From the NCBI GenBank assembly GCA_965212195.1, contig CBDBUW010000002.1, positions 1-64,000 of the forward strand: a stretch of DNA of 64,000 nt. The letters run 5' to 3'. Under the pieces are notes generated by a model that saw nothing but the letters and a program-made list of their open reading frames with translations, did not search any database and was not told where the DNA came from. A program made the translations under genes and the position numbers. The DNA comes from JAJCYK01 sp965212195 (GTDB lineage Bacteria; Bacteroidota; Bacteroidia; Cytophagales; Cyclobacteriaceae). Positions 43,172-52,461 of the stretch are shown here, one piece after another. Within the stretch, counting starts at the first letter, position 1, and each line of letters starts with the position of its first letter.

Positions 43172-44456
43172 GATCCTTCTGGTAGTAAAGCGGGAGTACT
43201 TAACACGGGTGCGCAAGAAGTCCTTTATCATCATGACATTTCTTACTCCGATCTTATTTGCAGGTTTGATCGGGGCTATGTTGTGGATCACCTTTACAGA
43301 AGAGGGCGATCAAAAATTTATCGGTGTGATCGATGACAGCGGGTTAGGCATAAATAAGCTTAAAGACACTAAGGGGATTAATTTTACCTATTTAGATGGA
43401 GAGCTGGAGGAAGCCAAAAGTAACTTGATCAGTGGGCGCAGGGATGCATTGCTATATATACCCAAGTTGGATGTGGACGATCCCCAGGGGGTACAACTGT
43501 TTAGTGAAACCAATCCGCATTTCAATGTGACCGGCGAAATCGAACGCTTACTGGAGCAGGAGATTGAACGCATTAAAATGACCCGGGCCGGTATTACCGA
43601 AGAAATGCTGGAAGAGTTGAAATCAAATATCGAACTGGATACCATTAGCATTACCAGCGAAGGGGAAAAAACCAGCAATGATAATACCACCTGGATCACT
43701 GCATATGTAAGCAGTCTTTTAATTTATTTCTTCCTCTTTTTGTACGGGGTGCAAGTAATGAAAGGGGTTATCGAAGAAAAGTACAACCGCATAGTCGAAG
43801 TGATTATATCCTCAGTGAAACCATTTCAGTTAATGATGGGGAAAATACTGGGTATAGCGGCGGTGGGTCTTACACAGTTCTTACTGTGGGTAATACTTAC
43901 CTCCAGCTTGCTCTCGGCTGCTAAATTGATTTTCGATGTGGACCCCACAGAAGCGGTTACTCAGCCTGGCATGCCCACGGCCGAGGCTCCCGACATGGCC
44001 AGTAGTGGTTTTTGGGAGATCTTGAACTCTATTGACTTTCCTTTTGTAATCGGCATTTTCGTGGTCTATTTTTTAGCCGGATATTTCTTGTACGCCGCAT
44101 TATTCGCACTGGTGGGCTCCGCTATGGACAGTGATGCGGATTCACAGCAATTCATGTTCCCTATTACCATTCCCTTGATCATTTCAATCGTGGCCCTGGG
44201 TATAGTGATCCAGGATCCCGACGGATCCATTGCCTTTTGGATGTCCATGATCCCATTAAGCTCGCCGGTTATCATGCTGGGGCGAATTCCATTTGGGGTA
44301 GAGACCTGGGAGATCCTGCTGTCCATTACCCTGCTTATTTCCGGTTTCCTATTTACGACCTGGGTCGCCGGCCGTATTTACCGGGTTGGTATCCTGATGC
44401 ATGGCTCAAAAGTAAGTTATAAGACCTTGGTAAAATGGTTCTTCCAGAAGAACTGA
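43164..44456 (+). CDS. ABC-2 type transporter permease (NatB-like)
   Basis: The 430-residue protein has an N-terminal basic segment and a first helix (about 22-40), a large extracytoplasmic domain (about 45-170), then five to six helices from about 180 to 405. The layout matches ABC-2 permeases of the NatB/YhaP group: helix 2 carries a GVQVMKGVIEEK turn and the following VEVIISSVKPFQLMMGKILG coupling segment. It overlaps the ATPase gene by 8 bp. Confidence 0.9.
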   Translation: MNKILLVVKREYLTRVRKKSFIIMTFLTPILFAGLIGAMLWITFTEEGDQKFIGVIDDSGLGINKLKDTKGINFTYLDGELEEAKSNLISGRRDALLYIPKLDVDDPQGVQLFSETNPHFNVTGEIERLLEQEIERIKMTRAGITEEMLEELKSNIELDTISITSEGEKTSNDNTTWITAYVSSLLIYFFLFLYGVQVMKGVIEEKYNRIVEVIISSVKPFQLMMGKILGIAAVGLTQFLLWVILTSSLLSAAKLIFDVDPTEAVTQPGMPTAEAPDMASSGFWEILNSIDFPFVIGIFVVYFLAGYFLYAALFALVGSAMDSDADSQQFMFPITIPLIISIVALGIVIQDPDGSIAFWMSMIPLSSPVIMLGRIPFGVETWEILLSITLLISGFLFTTWVAGRIYRVGILMHGSKVSYKTLVKWFFQKN

Positions 44457-44541
44457 GTCCCTCTACATGGCACTAATCCTAATTTTCAGTAATTTACCAC
44501 ATTGCTTTTCTGCCCCTCTGACTAGATAGTTGGAAATTGCT

Positions 44542-45762
44542 ATGAAAGATACCCTTAATGAAGTTGGCAACCTGGTATTGGTAAAAAACAAGAGCAAGCT
44601 CAATTACTTGATCCTGGTCTTGGCTTTCTTCATTGGGGTAGGTTCTATTTATTACACCAACCTGATCGTTAATCAATTAAGAGCACGGGAACAAAACCAA
44701 ATTGAACTTTTTGCCAAAACTCTGGAAACACTGGCCAATGATAATACTGGTTTCAACGACAACGTCATGCTACTGTTCGAGGAGATTGTGGTGGCCAATG
44801 AAACCATCCCGGTAATTGTGGCCTATAAAAATGGTGAGCCTAAAATACACAAGAATCTCAAGGTGCCTGCAGCATTGAACGGCGATGAAATCGATCTCTT
44901 TCTTAAAGAGGAGATCGAAAATATGAGAAGCCAATACCCCCCTATTGTCATTGCCAACAAAAATCAGAAAGGCGAGGTATTCAATTACGAATACATTTTC
45001 TATAAGAACAGTTCCCTACTTACCCAATTGCAATTCTATCCCTACGTGCAGTTAACGGTTATCGCTATCTTCTTTATCCTTTCATATCTGGCATTCAGCT
45101 ATTCACGTACTGCTGAACAGAATCGAGTATGGGTGGGTCTAGCCAAAGAAACCGCCCATCAATTGGGTACCCCATTATCCTCCCTAATGGCCTGGGTGGA
45201 GTACCTCAAGGCCGATCCCGAGTATGAAAACAAGGACATCACCCGGGAATTGGATAAAGATATTAAAAAGCTGGAGCTGATTACCAGCCGATTTTCCAGC
45301 ATTGGATCAGTACCGGTACTCAAGGAAGAGAATATTGTGGAGGTGATCCGTACCAGTATCAATTACCTGCAGACTCGTATTTCTTCAAAGGTTAAGATCA
45401 ACCTGTATCACGAACAGCCGGAACTGCTGGCAAAAGTCAACAAACCGTTATTCGATTGGGTTATTGAAAATATCTGTAAAAATGCCGTTGACGCCATGAG
45501 CGGCGTAGGCATTATTGATATCAATATGAGCCGGTCCGGTGAGGGAAAGATCATCATCGATATTGCGGATACTGGAAAAGGGATACCTAAAAGTCTGGTT
45601 GCCCAGATATTTCAACCAGGATTTACTACCAAAAAACGAGGGTGGGGTCTGGGCCTTACCCTGGTGAAAAGGATAATAGAAAATTACCACCAGGGAAAGA
45701 TCTTTATAAAATCTTCGGAAGCCCAAGCTGGTACCACTTTTCGTATTGTGCTTAACGGCTAG
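44542..45762 (+). CDS. Sensor histidine kinase, orphan
   Basis: The protein has 406 residues from the ATG at 44542; the frame also opens at a TTG four codons earlier. There are two membrane helices (about 23-45 and 169-190) around an extracytoplasmic sensor region. The H-box AKETAHQLGTPLSSL contains the phospho-acceptor His206. The N-box ENICKNAVDAM, G1 DTGKGIP, and F/G2 box FTTKKRGWGLGL complete the ATPase domain. No response regulator is adjacent. The sensor domain was not recognised. It lies between the ABC exporter and atpD. Confidence 0.92.
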   Translation: MKDTLNEVGNLVLVKNKSKLNYLILVLAFFIGVGSIYYTNLIVNQLRAREQNQIELFAKTLETLANDNTGFNDNVMLLFEEIVVANETIPVIVAYKNGEPKIHKNLKVPAALNGDEIDLFLKEEIENMRSQYPPIVIANKNQKGEVFNYEYIFYKNSSLLTQLQFYPYVQLTVIAIFFILSYLAFSYSRTAEQNRVWVGLAKETAHQLGTPLSSLMAWVEYLKADPEYENKDITRELDKDIKKLELITSRFSSIGSVPVLKEENIVEVIRTSINYLQTRISSKVKINLYHEQPELLAKVNKPLFDWVIENICKNAVDAMSGVGIIDINMSRSGEGKIIIDIADTGKGIPKSLVAQIFQPGFTTKKRGWGLGLTLVKRIIENYHQGKIFIKSSEAQAGTTFRIVLNG

Positions 45763-45823
45763 AAAGCCCCTGGCAGCATGCTTAAATAGTTGATAACCCC
45801 AGATTAAATAAGTGCAATCATAG

Positions 45824-45854
45824 TTTCACAATAGGTAATTAATGATTAATTTTG
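45824..45854 (+). promoter_or_regulatory. Promoter of atpD-atpC
   Basis: TTTC (45824-45827; one mismatch to TTTG), a 19-nt spacer and TAATTTTG (45847-45854) lie 50 bp upstream of the atpD ATG. Confidence 0.6.
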
Positions 45855-45904
45855 CAGTCGAAATTTTTGAGCATAAATAGACATTTAGTTAATAGAAATA
45901 AGCA

Positions 45905-47413
45905 ATGGCAAATATCGGTAAAGTAACCCAGGTAATTGGCCCCGTAGTGGATGTGAGCTTTGACACCAAAGACGCCAAATTACCCAATATTCTGGATGCC
46001 TTGGTTGTCACCAAAGAAAATGGTCAGAAGGTAGTGTTGGAATGTCAACAACATCTTGGGGAGGATCGTGTGCGAACCATATCCATGGATAGTACAGAGG
46101 GATTTGTAAGAGGTATGGAGGTAATTGACACCGGTTCACCTATTAAGATGCCCGTTGGAGAAGCCATAAAGGGACGTTTGTTCAATGTGGTAGGAGAAGC
46201 CATTGACGGAATTGAGGATCTGGAAAAGGGAGAGGGTTTGCCTATTCATCGCTCCGCTCCTAAGTTCGAAGAACTCTCTACCTCTACGGAAGTGCTGTTT
46301 ACTGGTATTAAGGTAATTGATCTGTTGGAGCCGTATGTGAAAGGAGGTAAGATCGGGTTGTTCGGAGGTGCCGGAGTAGGTAAAACCGTACTGATTATGG
46401 AGCTTATCAATAATATTGCTAAAGCTTATGCTGGTCTTTCCGTATTCGCCGGTGTTGGTGAAAGGACTCGTGAAGGGAATGATTTGTTGCGTGAGATGAT
46501 CGAATCCGGAGTAATCAAATACGGCGATGAGTTTAGGGAATCTATGGAAGAGGGTGACTGGGACCTCAGCAAGGTCGATCCAGAAGAATTGGCGAAATCC
46601 CAAGCTACCCTGGTGTTTGGTCAAATGAACGAGCCTCCTGGAGCGCGTGCCCGGGTAGCGTTGTCAGGACTAACCATCGCCGAGTATTTCAGGGATGGTG
46701 ACGGTCAAGGACAAGGTCGCGATATATTATTCTTCATGGATAACATCTTTAGGTTTACTCAGGCAGGATCGGAAGTATCAGCCCTGCTGGGTAGAATGCC
46801 TTCAGCAGTGGGCTACCAACCAACCTTGGCCACAGAAATGGGGGCCATGCAAGAAAGGATCACCTCCACCAAACGAGGATCCATTACTTCTGTTCAGGCG
46901 GTTTATGTACCTGCCGATGACCTTACAGACCCTGCACCAGCTACTACCTTTACTCACCTGGATGCCACTACCGTACTTTCCAGAAAGATCTCTGAGTTGG
47001 GTATTTATCCCGCGGTGGATCCCCTGGATTCTACCAGTAGGATCCTGAGCGCGGAAGTTTTAGGAGATGAGCATTACCAAACCGCTCAAAAAGTTAAAGA
47101 GCTTCTACAACGCTACAAGGAATTGCAAGACATTATTGCCATCCTAGGAATGGATGAACTTTCTGATGAAGATAAACTGGTAGTGCATCGAGCCCGAAGG
47201 GTACAGCGCTTCCTTTCCCAACCGTTCCATGTAGCAGAGCAGTTTACCGGATTACCTGGCGTGTTAGTAGATATCAAAGACACCATTAAAGGCTTTAATG
47301 AGATCATGGACGGCAAACACGACCACCTTCCGGAGTCGGCTTTCAACCTGGTGGGAACCATTGAAACGGCTGTGGAAAAAGGCGAAAAATTGATGGCCGA
47401 AGCCCAAGCATAA
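45905..47413 (+). CDS. atpD: F1Fo ATP synthase subunit beta
   Basis: The 502-residue protein has the P-loop GGAGVGKT (154-161), GERTREGNDL, the catalytic DELSEELQ-equivalent region (here GMDELSDEDKL) and the ALLGRMPSAVGYQPTL motif. It forms the catalytic sites of F1. The length includes an insertion around codons 197-223 (SMEEGDWDLSKVDPEELAK), which I recall in Bacteroidota beta subunits. Only atpC follows; the other ATP synthase genes lie elsewhere, the split arrangement common in this phylum. Confidence 0.98.
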   Translation: MANIGKVTQVIGPVVDVSFDTKDAKLPNILDALVVTKENGQKVVLECQQHLGEDRVRTISMDSTEGFVRGMEVIDTGSPIKMPVGEAIKGRLFNVVGEAIDGIEDLEKGEGLPIHRSAPKFEELSTSTEVLFTGIKVIDLLEPYVKGGKIGLFGGAGVGKTVLIMELINNIAKAYAGLSVFAGVGERTREGNDLLREMIESGVIKYGDEFRESMEEGDWDLSKVDPEELAKSQATLVFGQMNEPPGARARVALSGLTIAEYFRDGDGQGQGRDILFFMDNIFRFTQAGSEVSALLGRMPSAVGYQPTLATEMGAMQERITSTKRGSITSVQAVYVPADDLTDPAPATTFTHLDATTVLSRKISELGIYPAVDPLDSTSRILSAEVLGDEHYQTAQKVKELLQRYKELQDIIAILGMDELSDEDKLVVHRARRVQRFLSQPFHVAEQFTGLPGVLVDIKDTIKGFNEIMDGKHDHLPESAFNLVGTIETAVEKGEKLMAEAQA

Positions 47414-47419
47414 ACAATC

Positions 47420-47668
47420 ATGAGTTTACACTTAGATATCGTAACACCCGATGCACATGTCTATCATGGCGAAGTGGAATCAGCTACTTTCCCTGGCAGT
47501 TTAGGGATTTTTCAGGTATTGAAAGACCACGCTCCTATTATCAGTGCCTTGACCAAAGGGACACTGGTCTACGTAAATGCTGACGGCACTCATTCGCTGG
47601 AGATAGATGGCGGTGTGGTTGAGGTTTTAAAAAATAATATAACGGTCCTGGCCGAGTCAATCGCCTGA
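47420..47668 (+). CDS. atpC: F1Fo ATP synthase subunit epsilon, short form
   Basis: The 82-residue protein contains only the N-terminal beta-sandwich domain (LDIVTPDAHVYHGEVES, FPGSLGIFQVLKDHAP, LEIDGGVVEVLKNN). The C-terminal two-helix hairpin, which inhibits ATP hydrolysis in other bacteria, is absent. Family members of about 130 residues contain both. The start lies 6 bp after atpD. The stop codon TGA is genuine, and a strong terminator follows. Confidence 0.93.
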   Translation: MSLHLDIVTPDAHVYHGEVESATFPGSLGIFQVLKDHAPIISALTKGTLVYVNADGTHSLEIDGGVVEVLKNNITVLAESIA

Positions 47669-47691
47669 AATAGTATGAAATCATAGTTTAT

Positions 47692-47723
47692 ACGGCCTTT
47701 TCATGTTGAAAAGGCCGTTTTTT
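47692..47723 (+). terminator. Rho-independent terminator of atpD-atpC
   Basis: A perfect 12-bp stem, ACGGCCTTTTCA/TGAAAAGGCCGT, with a 3-nt loop runs into six T residues. It starts 24 bp after atpC. Confidence 0.92.
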
Positions 47724-47764
47724 GTTTATAGATTTGGATATACTATTGTTCCCCTGCCCTCGTT

Positions 47765-48676
47765 ATGGATAGGAAATATTTTAAAATGTCGGATTACAGG
47801 TTTTGTTTGTGTTTAATAGGTTGCTTATTGTTTGCCGCGCTTCCTCTTGATGCTCAGAAACTGAAATTGAAAAAGCCGAAGAAGAAAAAAACTGAGGTGA
47901 TCAACATGGATTCTCTGAGTGCCACTCAAGCGCCCACCATCGACCTGGAAGAAGATGAACAAGAGGAAGAAGAAGTAAAGAAGAAAAAGAAACGGAAAAA
48001 AAATGTCTTTTACGGACTAAAGACTCGCAAAGGACGTATTAGCCGTCGGTCCGGTAGTAAGGAACTGTACGAGGAGTTTTATTACCTGCAGGAATATCAG
48101 GAACCCAACCGCTACGTCAGAGAAAAATACTATTACGATTCCGAAGACCGCAAGGTCAAATTCAGCAGTAATATCAATAAAGAGGGTGTTTTGATTTTGC
48201 ACGGCCCCTATAAGCGATACCTAGACGGTCAATTAATAACAGAAGGGATTTTCTATATCGGCACCAAGCACGGCAGGTGGATGGAATACTTCAGCAATGA
48301 TGTATTAAAGAATAAAGAAAAATTCTATCGGGGCTGGCAGAAAGAATCTCAAATTACCTATCACGATCAGGAAGCCACCAAGATCAAAGAGGTTATTCCG
48401 GTACAATACGGCAAAAAAGAGGGAGCCTATTATTACTTCCACGATAATGGTGTGCTGGGGGTAACCGGCGAATACCAAAACGATCTCAAGATCGGGGTGT
48501 GGAAGGAGTATTATAAATACCGCCGCAATCGCCGAAACCGCAAACGAGAGGTACAGTATGGCGGTGACGGGTTCGACAAGCAGTTCAAACCTTATATTCT
48601 TAAGGAATGGACCAATGAAGGCAAGTTGATCTACGACCGGCAGGCACATCAAAGAAAACTCCACAAAGCCAGCTAG
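47765..48676 (+). CDS. Exported protein with MORN/YwqK-like repeats
   Basis: The 303-residue protein has a signal peptide (YRFCLCLIGCLLFAALPL, cleavage near DAQ). A highly charged low-complexity stretch (about 33-80, Lys- and Glu-rich blocks) follows. Then come YwqK-like repeats: GPYKRYLDGQLITEG, GRWMEYFSNDVLKNKE, EGAYYYFHDNG and GVWKEYYKYRRN. Such repeats occur in membrane-associated and antitoxin-like proteins; no toxin partner is next to it. The C terminus overlaps the convergent yraN gene by 4 bp. The function is unknown. Confidence 0.75.
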   Translation: MDRKYFKMSDYRFCLCLIGCLLFAALPLDAQKLKLKKPKKKKTEVINMDSLSATQAPTIDLEEDEQEEEEVKKKKKRKKNVFYGLKTRKGRISRRSGSKELYEEFYYLQEYQEPNRYVREKYYYDSEDRKVKFSSNINKEGVLILHGPYKRYLDGQLITEGIFYIGTKHGRWMEYFSNDVLKNKEKFYRGWQKESQITYHDQEATKIKEVIPVQYGKKEGAYYYFHDNGVLGVTGEYQNDLKIGVWKEYYKYRRNRRNRKREVQYGGDGFDKQFKPYILKEWTNEGKLIYDRQAHQRKLHKAS

Positions 48677-49020
48677 AATACATCTTTAAAATGCCTCACA
48701 TAAGCGCGTGGGGATAGTACCACTGCCATCACATCAAAGCGTATATTTTTGGTCCACCGGTGTGCAACCAGAAAGGCCTCAGCCGTCGCTTGGATCTTAG
48801 AGATCTGCTGCCAGGAAAGGTGCTCCTCCGGGAAGCCAAAACGCCGGCTGGTTCTGGTTTTAACTTCCACAAAAACCAATAGATCTTCTTTTGATAATAC
48901 CAGGTCGATCTCCCCCCGGCCATGCCTATAGTTCCTAGTCACAAGATGGAAGCCTTGTTGCTCTAAGAATTCCAGTGCTCTGTTTTCTCCCAACTTGCCT
49001 ATGGTTTGGCGATCGTTCAC
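48673..49020 (-). CDS. YraN/UPF0102 endonuclease-like protein
   Basis: The 115-residue protein starts at a GTG (49020). It has the UPF0102 signature: LGENRALEFLEQQGF, NYRHGRGEIDLVL and LVFVEVKTRTS, with the Glu-Asp and Glu-Val-Lys of a restriction-endonuclease-like (PD-(D/E)xK) site. The biological substrate is not known. It is widely conserved and is often near rnhB; here it stands alone, divergent from pgi. Confidence 0.92.
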   Translation of the reverse strand: MNDRQTIGKLGENRALEFLEQQGFHLVTRNYRHGRGEIDLVLSKEDLLVFVEVKTRTSRRFGFPEEHLSWQQISKIQATAEAFLVAHRWTKNIRFDVMAVVLSPRAYVRHFKDVF

Positions 49021-49096
49021 GATTTTAATATAGCCTGTAGCAATTTCTATTTTTGTTGCTAACTTGGAATTTCACCCTTAACTATATGAATAGCCG

Positions 49097-50752
49097 ATGC
49101 TGGACAACGTGAATCCCACCAAGACCACCAGTTGGGGACAACTTAAAGCACATCAAAAAGTGCTGGCAAATCAGCACATCAAAGATCTGTTCCAGGACGA
49201 CCCTCAGCGGGCACCTAAATTTTCTTTGCGATTTGAGGACATTCTGGTAGATTTTTCGAAGAATATGATTACCAGCGAAACACTGGAATTACTTCAAAAC
49301 TGGGCCCGGGAGTCCAAATTGCCGCAGGCCATTGAAAAAATGTTTTGCGGAGAGGTTATAAACCAAACGGAAAACCGGGCAGTTCTGCATACCGCACTTA
49401 GGAACCGCGGCGACCAACCGGTTTTGGTGGACGGGCAGGACGTAATGCCAGAGGTGAACAAGGCTTTGAAAAAAATCGCTGATTTCTCTCAAGAGATCAT
49501 TGAGGGTGTATGGAAAGGGTATACCAATCAGCCTATTACCGATCTGGTAAATATTGGGATCGGAGGGTCGGACCTGGGCCCATTGATGGTTACTGAAGCC
49601 CTTAAACCCTATGCTTCCGGACAACAGCGCGTCCATTTTGTTTCCAATGTAGACGGTACCCACATCGCTGAAACTCTAAAAGGACTTGACCCGGAGACCA
49701 CCTTGTTTTTAATAGCCTCCAAGACCTTCACCACTCAGGAAACCATGACCAATGCTCACAGTGCCAAAGATTGGTTTTTGCAGAAAGCTGGAGATCCAGA
49801 ACAGGTAAAAAGACACTTCGTAGCTATAAGCACCAACACCTCGGCAGTAAGAGCCTTTGGCATCGACCCTCAGAATATGTTTCGTTTCTGGGACTGGGTG
49901 GGAGGTCGGTATTCGTTGTGGTCATCCATCGGACTGTCCATAGCATGTTACCTGGGTTTTGAAAATTTTCAAGCCTTGCTGGAAGGTGCTCATGTAATGG
50001 ACAGGCACTTTCGGGAAGCGGAATCATCTCAGAATATTCCTTTAATACTAGCCCTTATCAGCTGCTGGCATATTAATTTCTGGGGAGCTAATTCCGAAGC
50101 CATTTTACCTTACGACCAATATCTGCATCGCTTTGCTGCCTATTTCCAACAAGGTAATATGGAAAGCAATGGCAAATATGTTGATCGCGATGGTAAGCCC
50201 GTGGATTACCTCACGGGCCCGGTCATATGGGGAGAGCCGGGAACTAATGGCCAGCATGCCTTCTATCAACTGATACATCAAGGTACTACCTTAATTCCCT
50301 GTGACTTCATAGCCCCTGCAATCAGCCACAATCCCTTATCGGACCACCATGAGAAACTCCTTTCCAATTTCTTCGCTCAGACCGAAGCCCTCATGAATGG
50401 CAAATCCAGGGAGCAGGTTGTCAGTGAAATGCAATCCGGGGGTTTAGATGAGCAAGCTTTCGCGGCCATAGCTCCTTTTAAAGTCTTTAAAGGGAACAAG
50501 CCCACTAATTCAATCCTCTTCAAGAAATTAACTCCCAGAACACTGGGCAGTCTTATCGCCATGTATGAGCATAAGATATTTGCTCAGGGGGTGTTGTGGA
50601 ACATATTTAGTTTCGATCAATGGGGGGTAGAACTTGGTAAACAGTTGGCCAAAAAGATCTTGCCGGAGTTACAGGAACACCACTCAGTAGACACCCACGA
50701 CTCTTCTACCAATCAGTTGATCAACGCCTTTAAAGAATTTAGATCTTCCTGA
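49097..50752 (+). CDS. pgi: Glucose-6-phosphate isomerase
   Basis: The 551-residue protein has the Pgi signatures NIGIGGSDLGPLMVTEAL, SKTFTTQETM, WVGGRYSLWSSIGL and GTNGQHAFYQLIHQGT, which supply the sugar-phosphate pocket and the catalytic Glu and His. It interconverts glucose-6-phosphate and fructose-6-phosphate in the cytosol. It is followed by manA after 3 bp; the pair shares fructose-6-phosphate. Length is that of the long bacterial form. Confidence 0.98.
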   Translation: MLDNVNPTKTTSWGQLKAHQKVLANQHIKDLFQDDPQRAPKFSLRFEDILVDFSKNMITSETLELLQNWARESKLPQAIEKMFCGEVINQTENRAVLHTALRNRGDQPVLVDGQDVMPEVNKALKKIADFSQEIIEGVWKGYTNQPITDLVNIGIGGSDLGPLMVTEALKPYASGQQRVHFVSNVDGTHIAETLKGLDPETTLFLIASKTFTTQETMTNAHSAKDWFLQKAGDPEQVKRHFVAISTNTSAVRAFGIDPQNMFRFWDWVGGRYSLWSSIGLSIACYLGFENFQALLEGAHVMDRHFREAESSQNIPLILALISCWHINFWGANSEAILPYDQYLHRFAAYFQQGNMESNGKYVDRDGKPVDYLTGPVIWGEPGTNGQHAFYQLIHQGTTLIPCDFIAPAISHNPLSDHHEKLLSNFFAQTEALMNGKSREQVVSEMQSGGLDEQAFAAIAPFKVFKGNKPTNSILFKKLTPRTLGSLIAMYEHKIFAQGVLWNIFSFDQWGVELGKQLAKKILPELQEHHSVDTHDSSTNQLINAFKEFRSS

Positions 50753-50755
50753 ACT

Positions 50756-51736
50756 ATGCCTCCCTTGTATCCGTTACTTTTCAAACCTATCCTTAAAGAA
50801 AAAATATGGGGCGGCAATAAACTGAGGGAGCTCCTGGGGAAGCCCGCTCAACAAACAGATTTGTGCGGTGAGAGCTGGGAGCTCTCCGGGGTTAAGGGAA
50901 ACATCAGCGTAGTGCGCGAAGGGCCCCTGGTAGGCCATAGCCTTTCTGATTTGATTGAGGAATACGGAGCGTCACTCCTGGGAGAAAAGGTAGTCCAAGA
51001 GTATGGTCATGAATTTCCTTTACTGGTAAAATTCATTGATGCCAACCAGGACCTATCCATCCAAGTGCACCCCAATGATGAATTGGCCCAAGCCCGGCAC
51101 AATGGACGGGGTAAAACAGAAATGTGGTATTTATTCCAGGTCGACCCTGAATCTTCCTTAATCGCCGGCTTTAGCAAGCCTCTAAACAAGCCACAATACT
51201 TGCAGCATTTGCAAACAAAAAATCTTGAACAAATTCTTAACCGGGAAAACGTTCAAGCTCACGATGTTTTCTTTATACCGGCTGGTCGTGTTCATACCAT
51301 TGGTAAAGGAATACTTTTAGCGGAGATCCAGCAAACCAGCGACATAACCTACCGCATTTACGACTTCGACCGGGTCGATCAGCAGGGCAACAAGCGTGAG
51401 CTACACTTGGAACAAGCCTTGGATGCTATGGATTTTAATCACTATCCGCAATATAAAACCAGTTACGAGCAATCTCCTAATAAGGTAGCATCATTAGTGG
51501 CCTGCCCCTATTTTAATGTAAACCGACTCTTTTTCCATCAAGCTACCACCAGGGACTATCGCGATCTGGATTCCTTTGTGATCTACGTATGTGTGGAAGG
51601 TAAATTACAGGTTCAGTGGGATGGACAGCACGTTACCTTAAAACAAGGTGATACCGCATTGATCCCCGCCCTTATTAAGGAAGTCACCTTAATTCCGAAA
51701 TCCCCCTATAAGGTACTTGAAGCCTATATTGCGTAA
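50756..51736 (+). CDS. manA: Mannose-6-phosphate isomerase, class I
   Basis: The 326-residue protein has the ManA pattern: KEKIWGGNKL, the zinc-site sequence IQVHPNDELA, GKTEMWYL, and PAGRVHTIGKG, which supply the Gln, His, Glu and His zinc ligands. It interconverts mannose-6-phosphate and fructose-6-phosphate, feeding GDP-mannose synthesis or mannose use. The length fits the shorter form found in Gram-positive bacteria and Bacteroidota. It lies 3 bp behind pgi and 2 bp before lipB. Confidence 0.95.
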   Translation: MPPLYPLLFKPILKEKIWGGNKLRELLGKPAQQTDLCGESWELSGVKGNISVVREGPLVGHSLSDLIEEYGASLLGEKVVQEYGHEFPLLVKFIDANQDLSIQVHPNDELAQARHNGRGKTEMWYLFQVDPESSLIAGFSKPLNKPQYLQHLQTKNLEQILNRENVQAHDVFFIPAGRVHTIGKGILLAEIQQTSDITYRIYDFDRVDQQGNKRELHLEQALDAMDFNHYPQYKTSYEQSPNKVASLVACPYFNVNRLFFHQATTRDYRDLDSFVIYVCVEGKLQVQWDGQHVTLKQGDTALIPALIKEVTLIPKSPYKVLEAYIA

Positions 51737-51738
51737 CT

Positions 51739-52461
51739 TTGAGCATCGAACAGAATAAACACATACAATTTCGAGACCTCGGGCTGGTGGATTACAAGCA
51801 TACCTGGGATCTGCAAGAAGAATTGCTAAAAGAGGTAGTGGCCCTGAAAGTAGCTAATCGCCATAGTAGTGTACACCTACCCACCCCCAATTATCTGCTA
51901 TTTTGCCAACATCCCCATGTCTATACGCTCGGCAAAAGCGGTGATGAAAATAATTTGCTGTTAAGCCCGGAACAGTTACAGCAGGAAGGCGCCCTTTTCT
52001 ACAGGATCAACCGCGGAGGCGACATAACCTATCATGGCCCCGGTCAGATCGTAGGTTATCCCATTTTGGATCTTGAGAACTTCTTTACGGATATCCATAA
52101 ATATTTGCGAACCATCGAAGAAGCGGTAATCCTGACCCTTAAAGATTACTCTTTAAATGCCGGCCGCATAGCCGGACTAACCGGGGTGTGGCTGGACCAT
52201 GAAGACCCCCAAAAAGCACGTAAGATCTGTGCCCTGGGAGTGAAGACCAGCCGTTGGGTGACCATGCACGGCTTTGCCTTTAATGTAAATACAGATCTGA
52301 GATATTTTGATCATATCGTACCTTGTGGTATCCAAGATAAGGCGGTAACTTCACTAGCCCAGGAACTGGGTCGAGATCAAGATTTATCTGAAGTAAGCCG
52401 TAATCTTCTGCAGCACCTTTGTGGGGAATTCGGCATGCTAATTAGGGAATACACTAAGTGA
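51739..52461 (+). CDS. lipB: Octanoyl-[acyl-carrier-protein]:protein octanoyltransferase
   Basis: The 240-residue protein starts at a TTG (51739). It has the LipB motifs RGGDITYHGPGQIVGYP (His99), LGVKTSRWVTMHGFA with catalytic Lys169, and VPCGIQDKAVTSL with acyl-accepting Cys196. It attaches octanoate to lipoyl domains, the first step of lipoylation, and so supports complexes that use LpdA. The stop overlaps the next GTG start by 4 bp. Confidence 0.95.
   Translation: MSIEQNKHIQFRDLGLVDYKHTWDLQEELLKEVVALKVANRHSSVHLPTPNYLLFCQHPHVYTLGKSGDENNLLLSPEQLQQEGALFYRINRGGDITYHGPGQIVGYPILDLENFFTDIHKYLRTIEEAVILTLKDYSLNAGRIAGLTGVWLDHEDPQKARKICALGVKTSRWVTMHGFAFNVNTDLRYFDHIVPCGIQDKAVTSLAQELGRDQDLSEVSRNLLQHLCGEFGMLIREYTK

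Noticed and set aside
46136..46624. 162-codon minus-strand open frame inside atpD
   Set aside because: It is antisense to a highly conserved gene, has no promoter or ribosome-binding site, and its product resembles no family.
47765..48676. Antitoxin of a toxin-antitoxin pair because of YwqK-like repeats
   Set aside because: The protein has a signal peptide and no toxin gene is adjacent; the repeat type alone does not support a toxin-antitoxin system.
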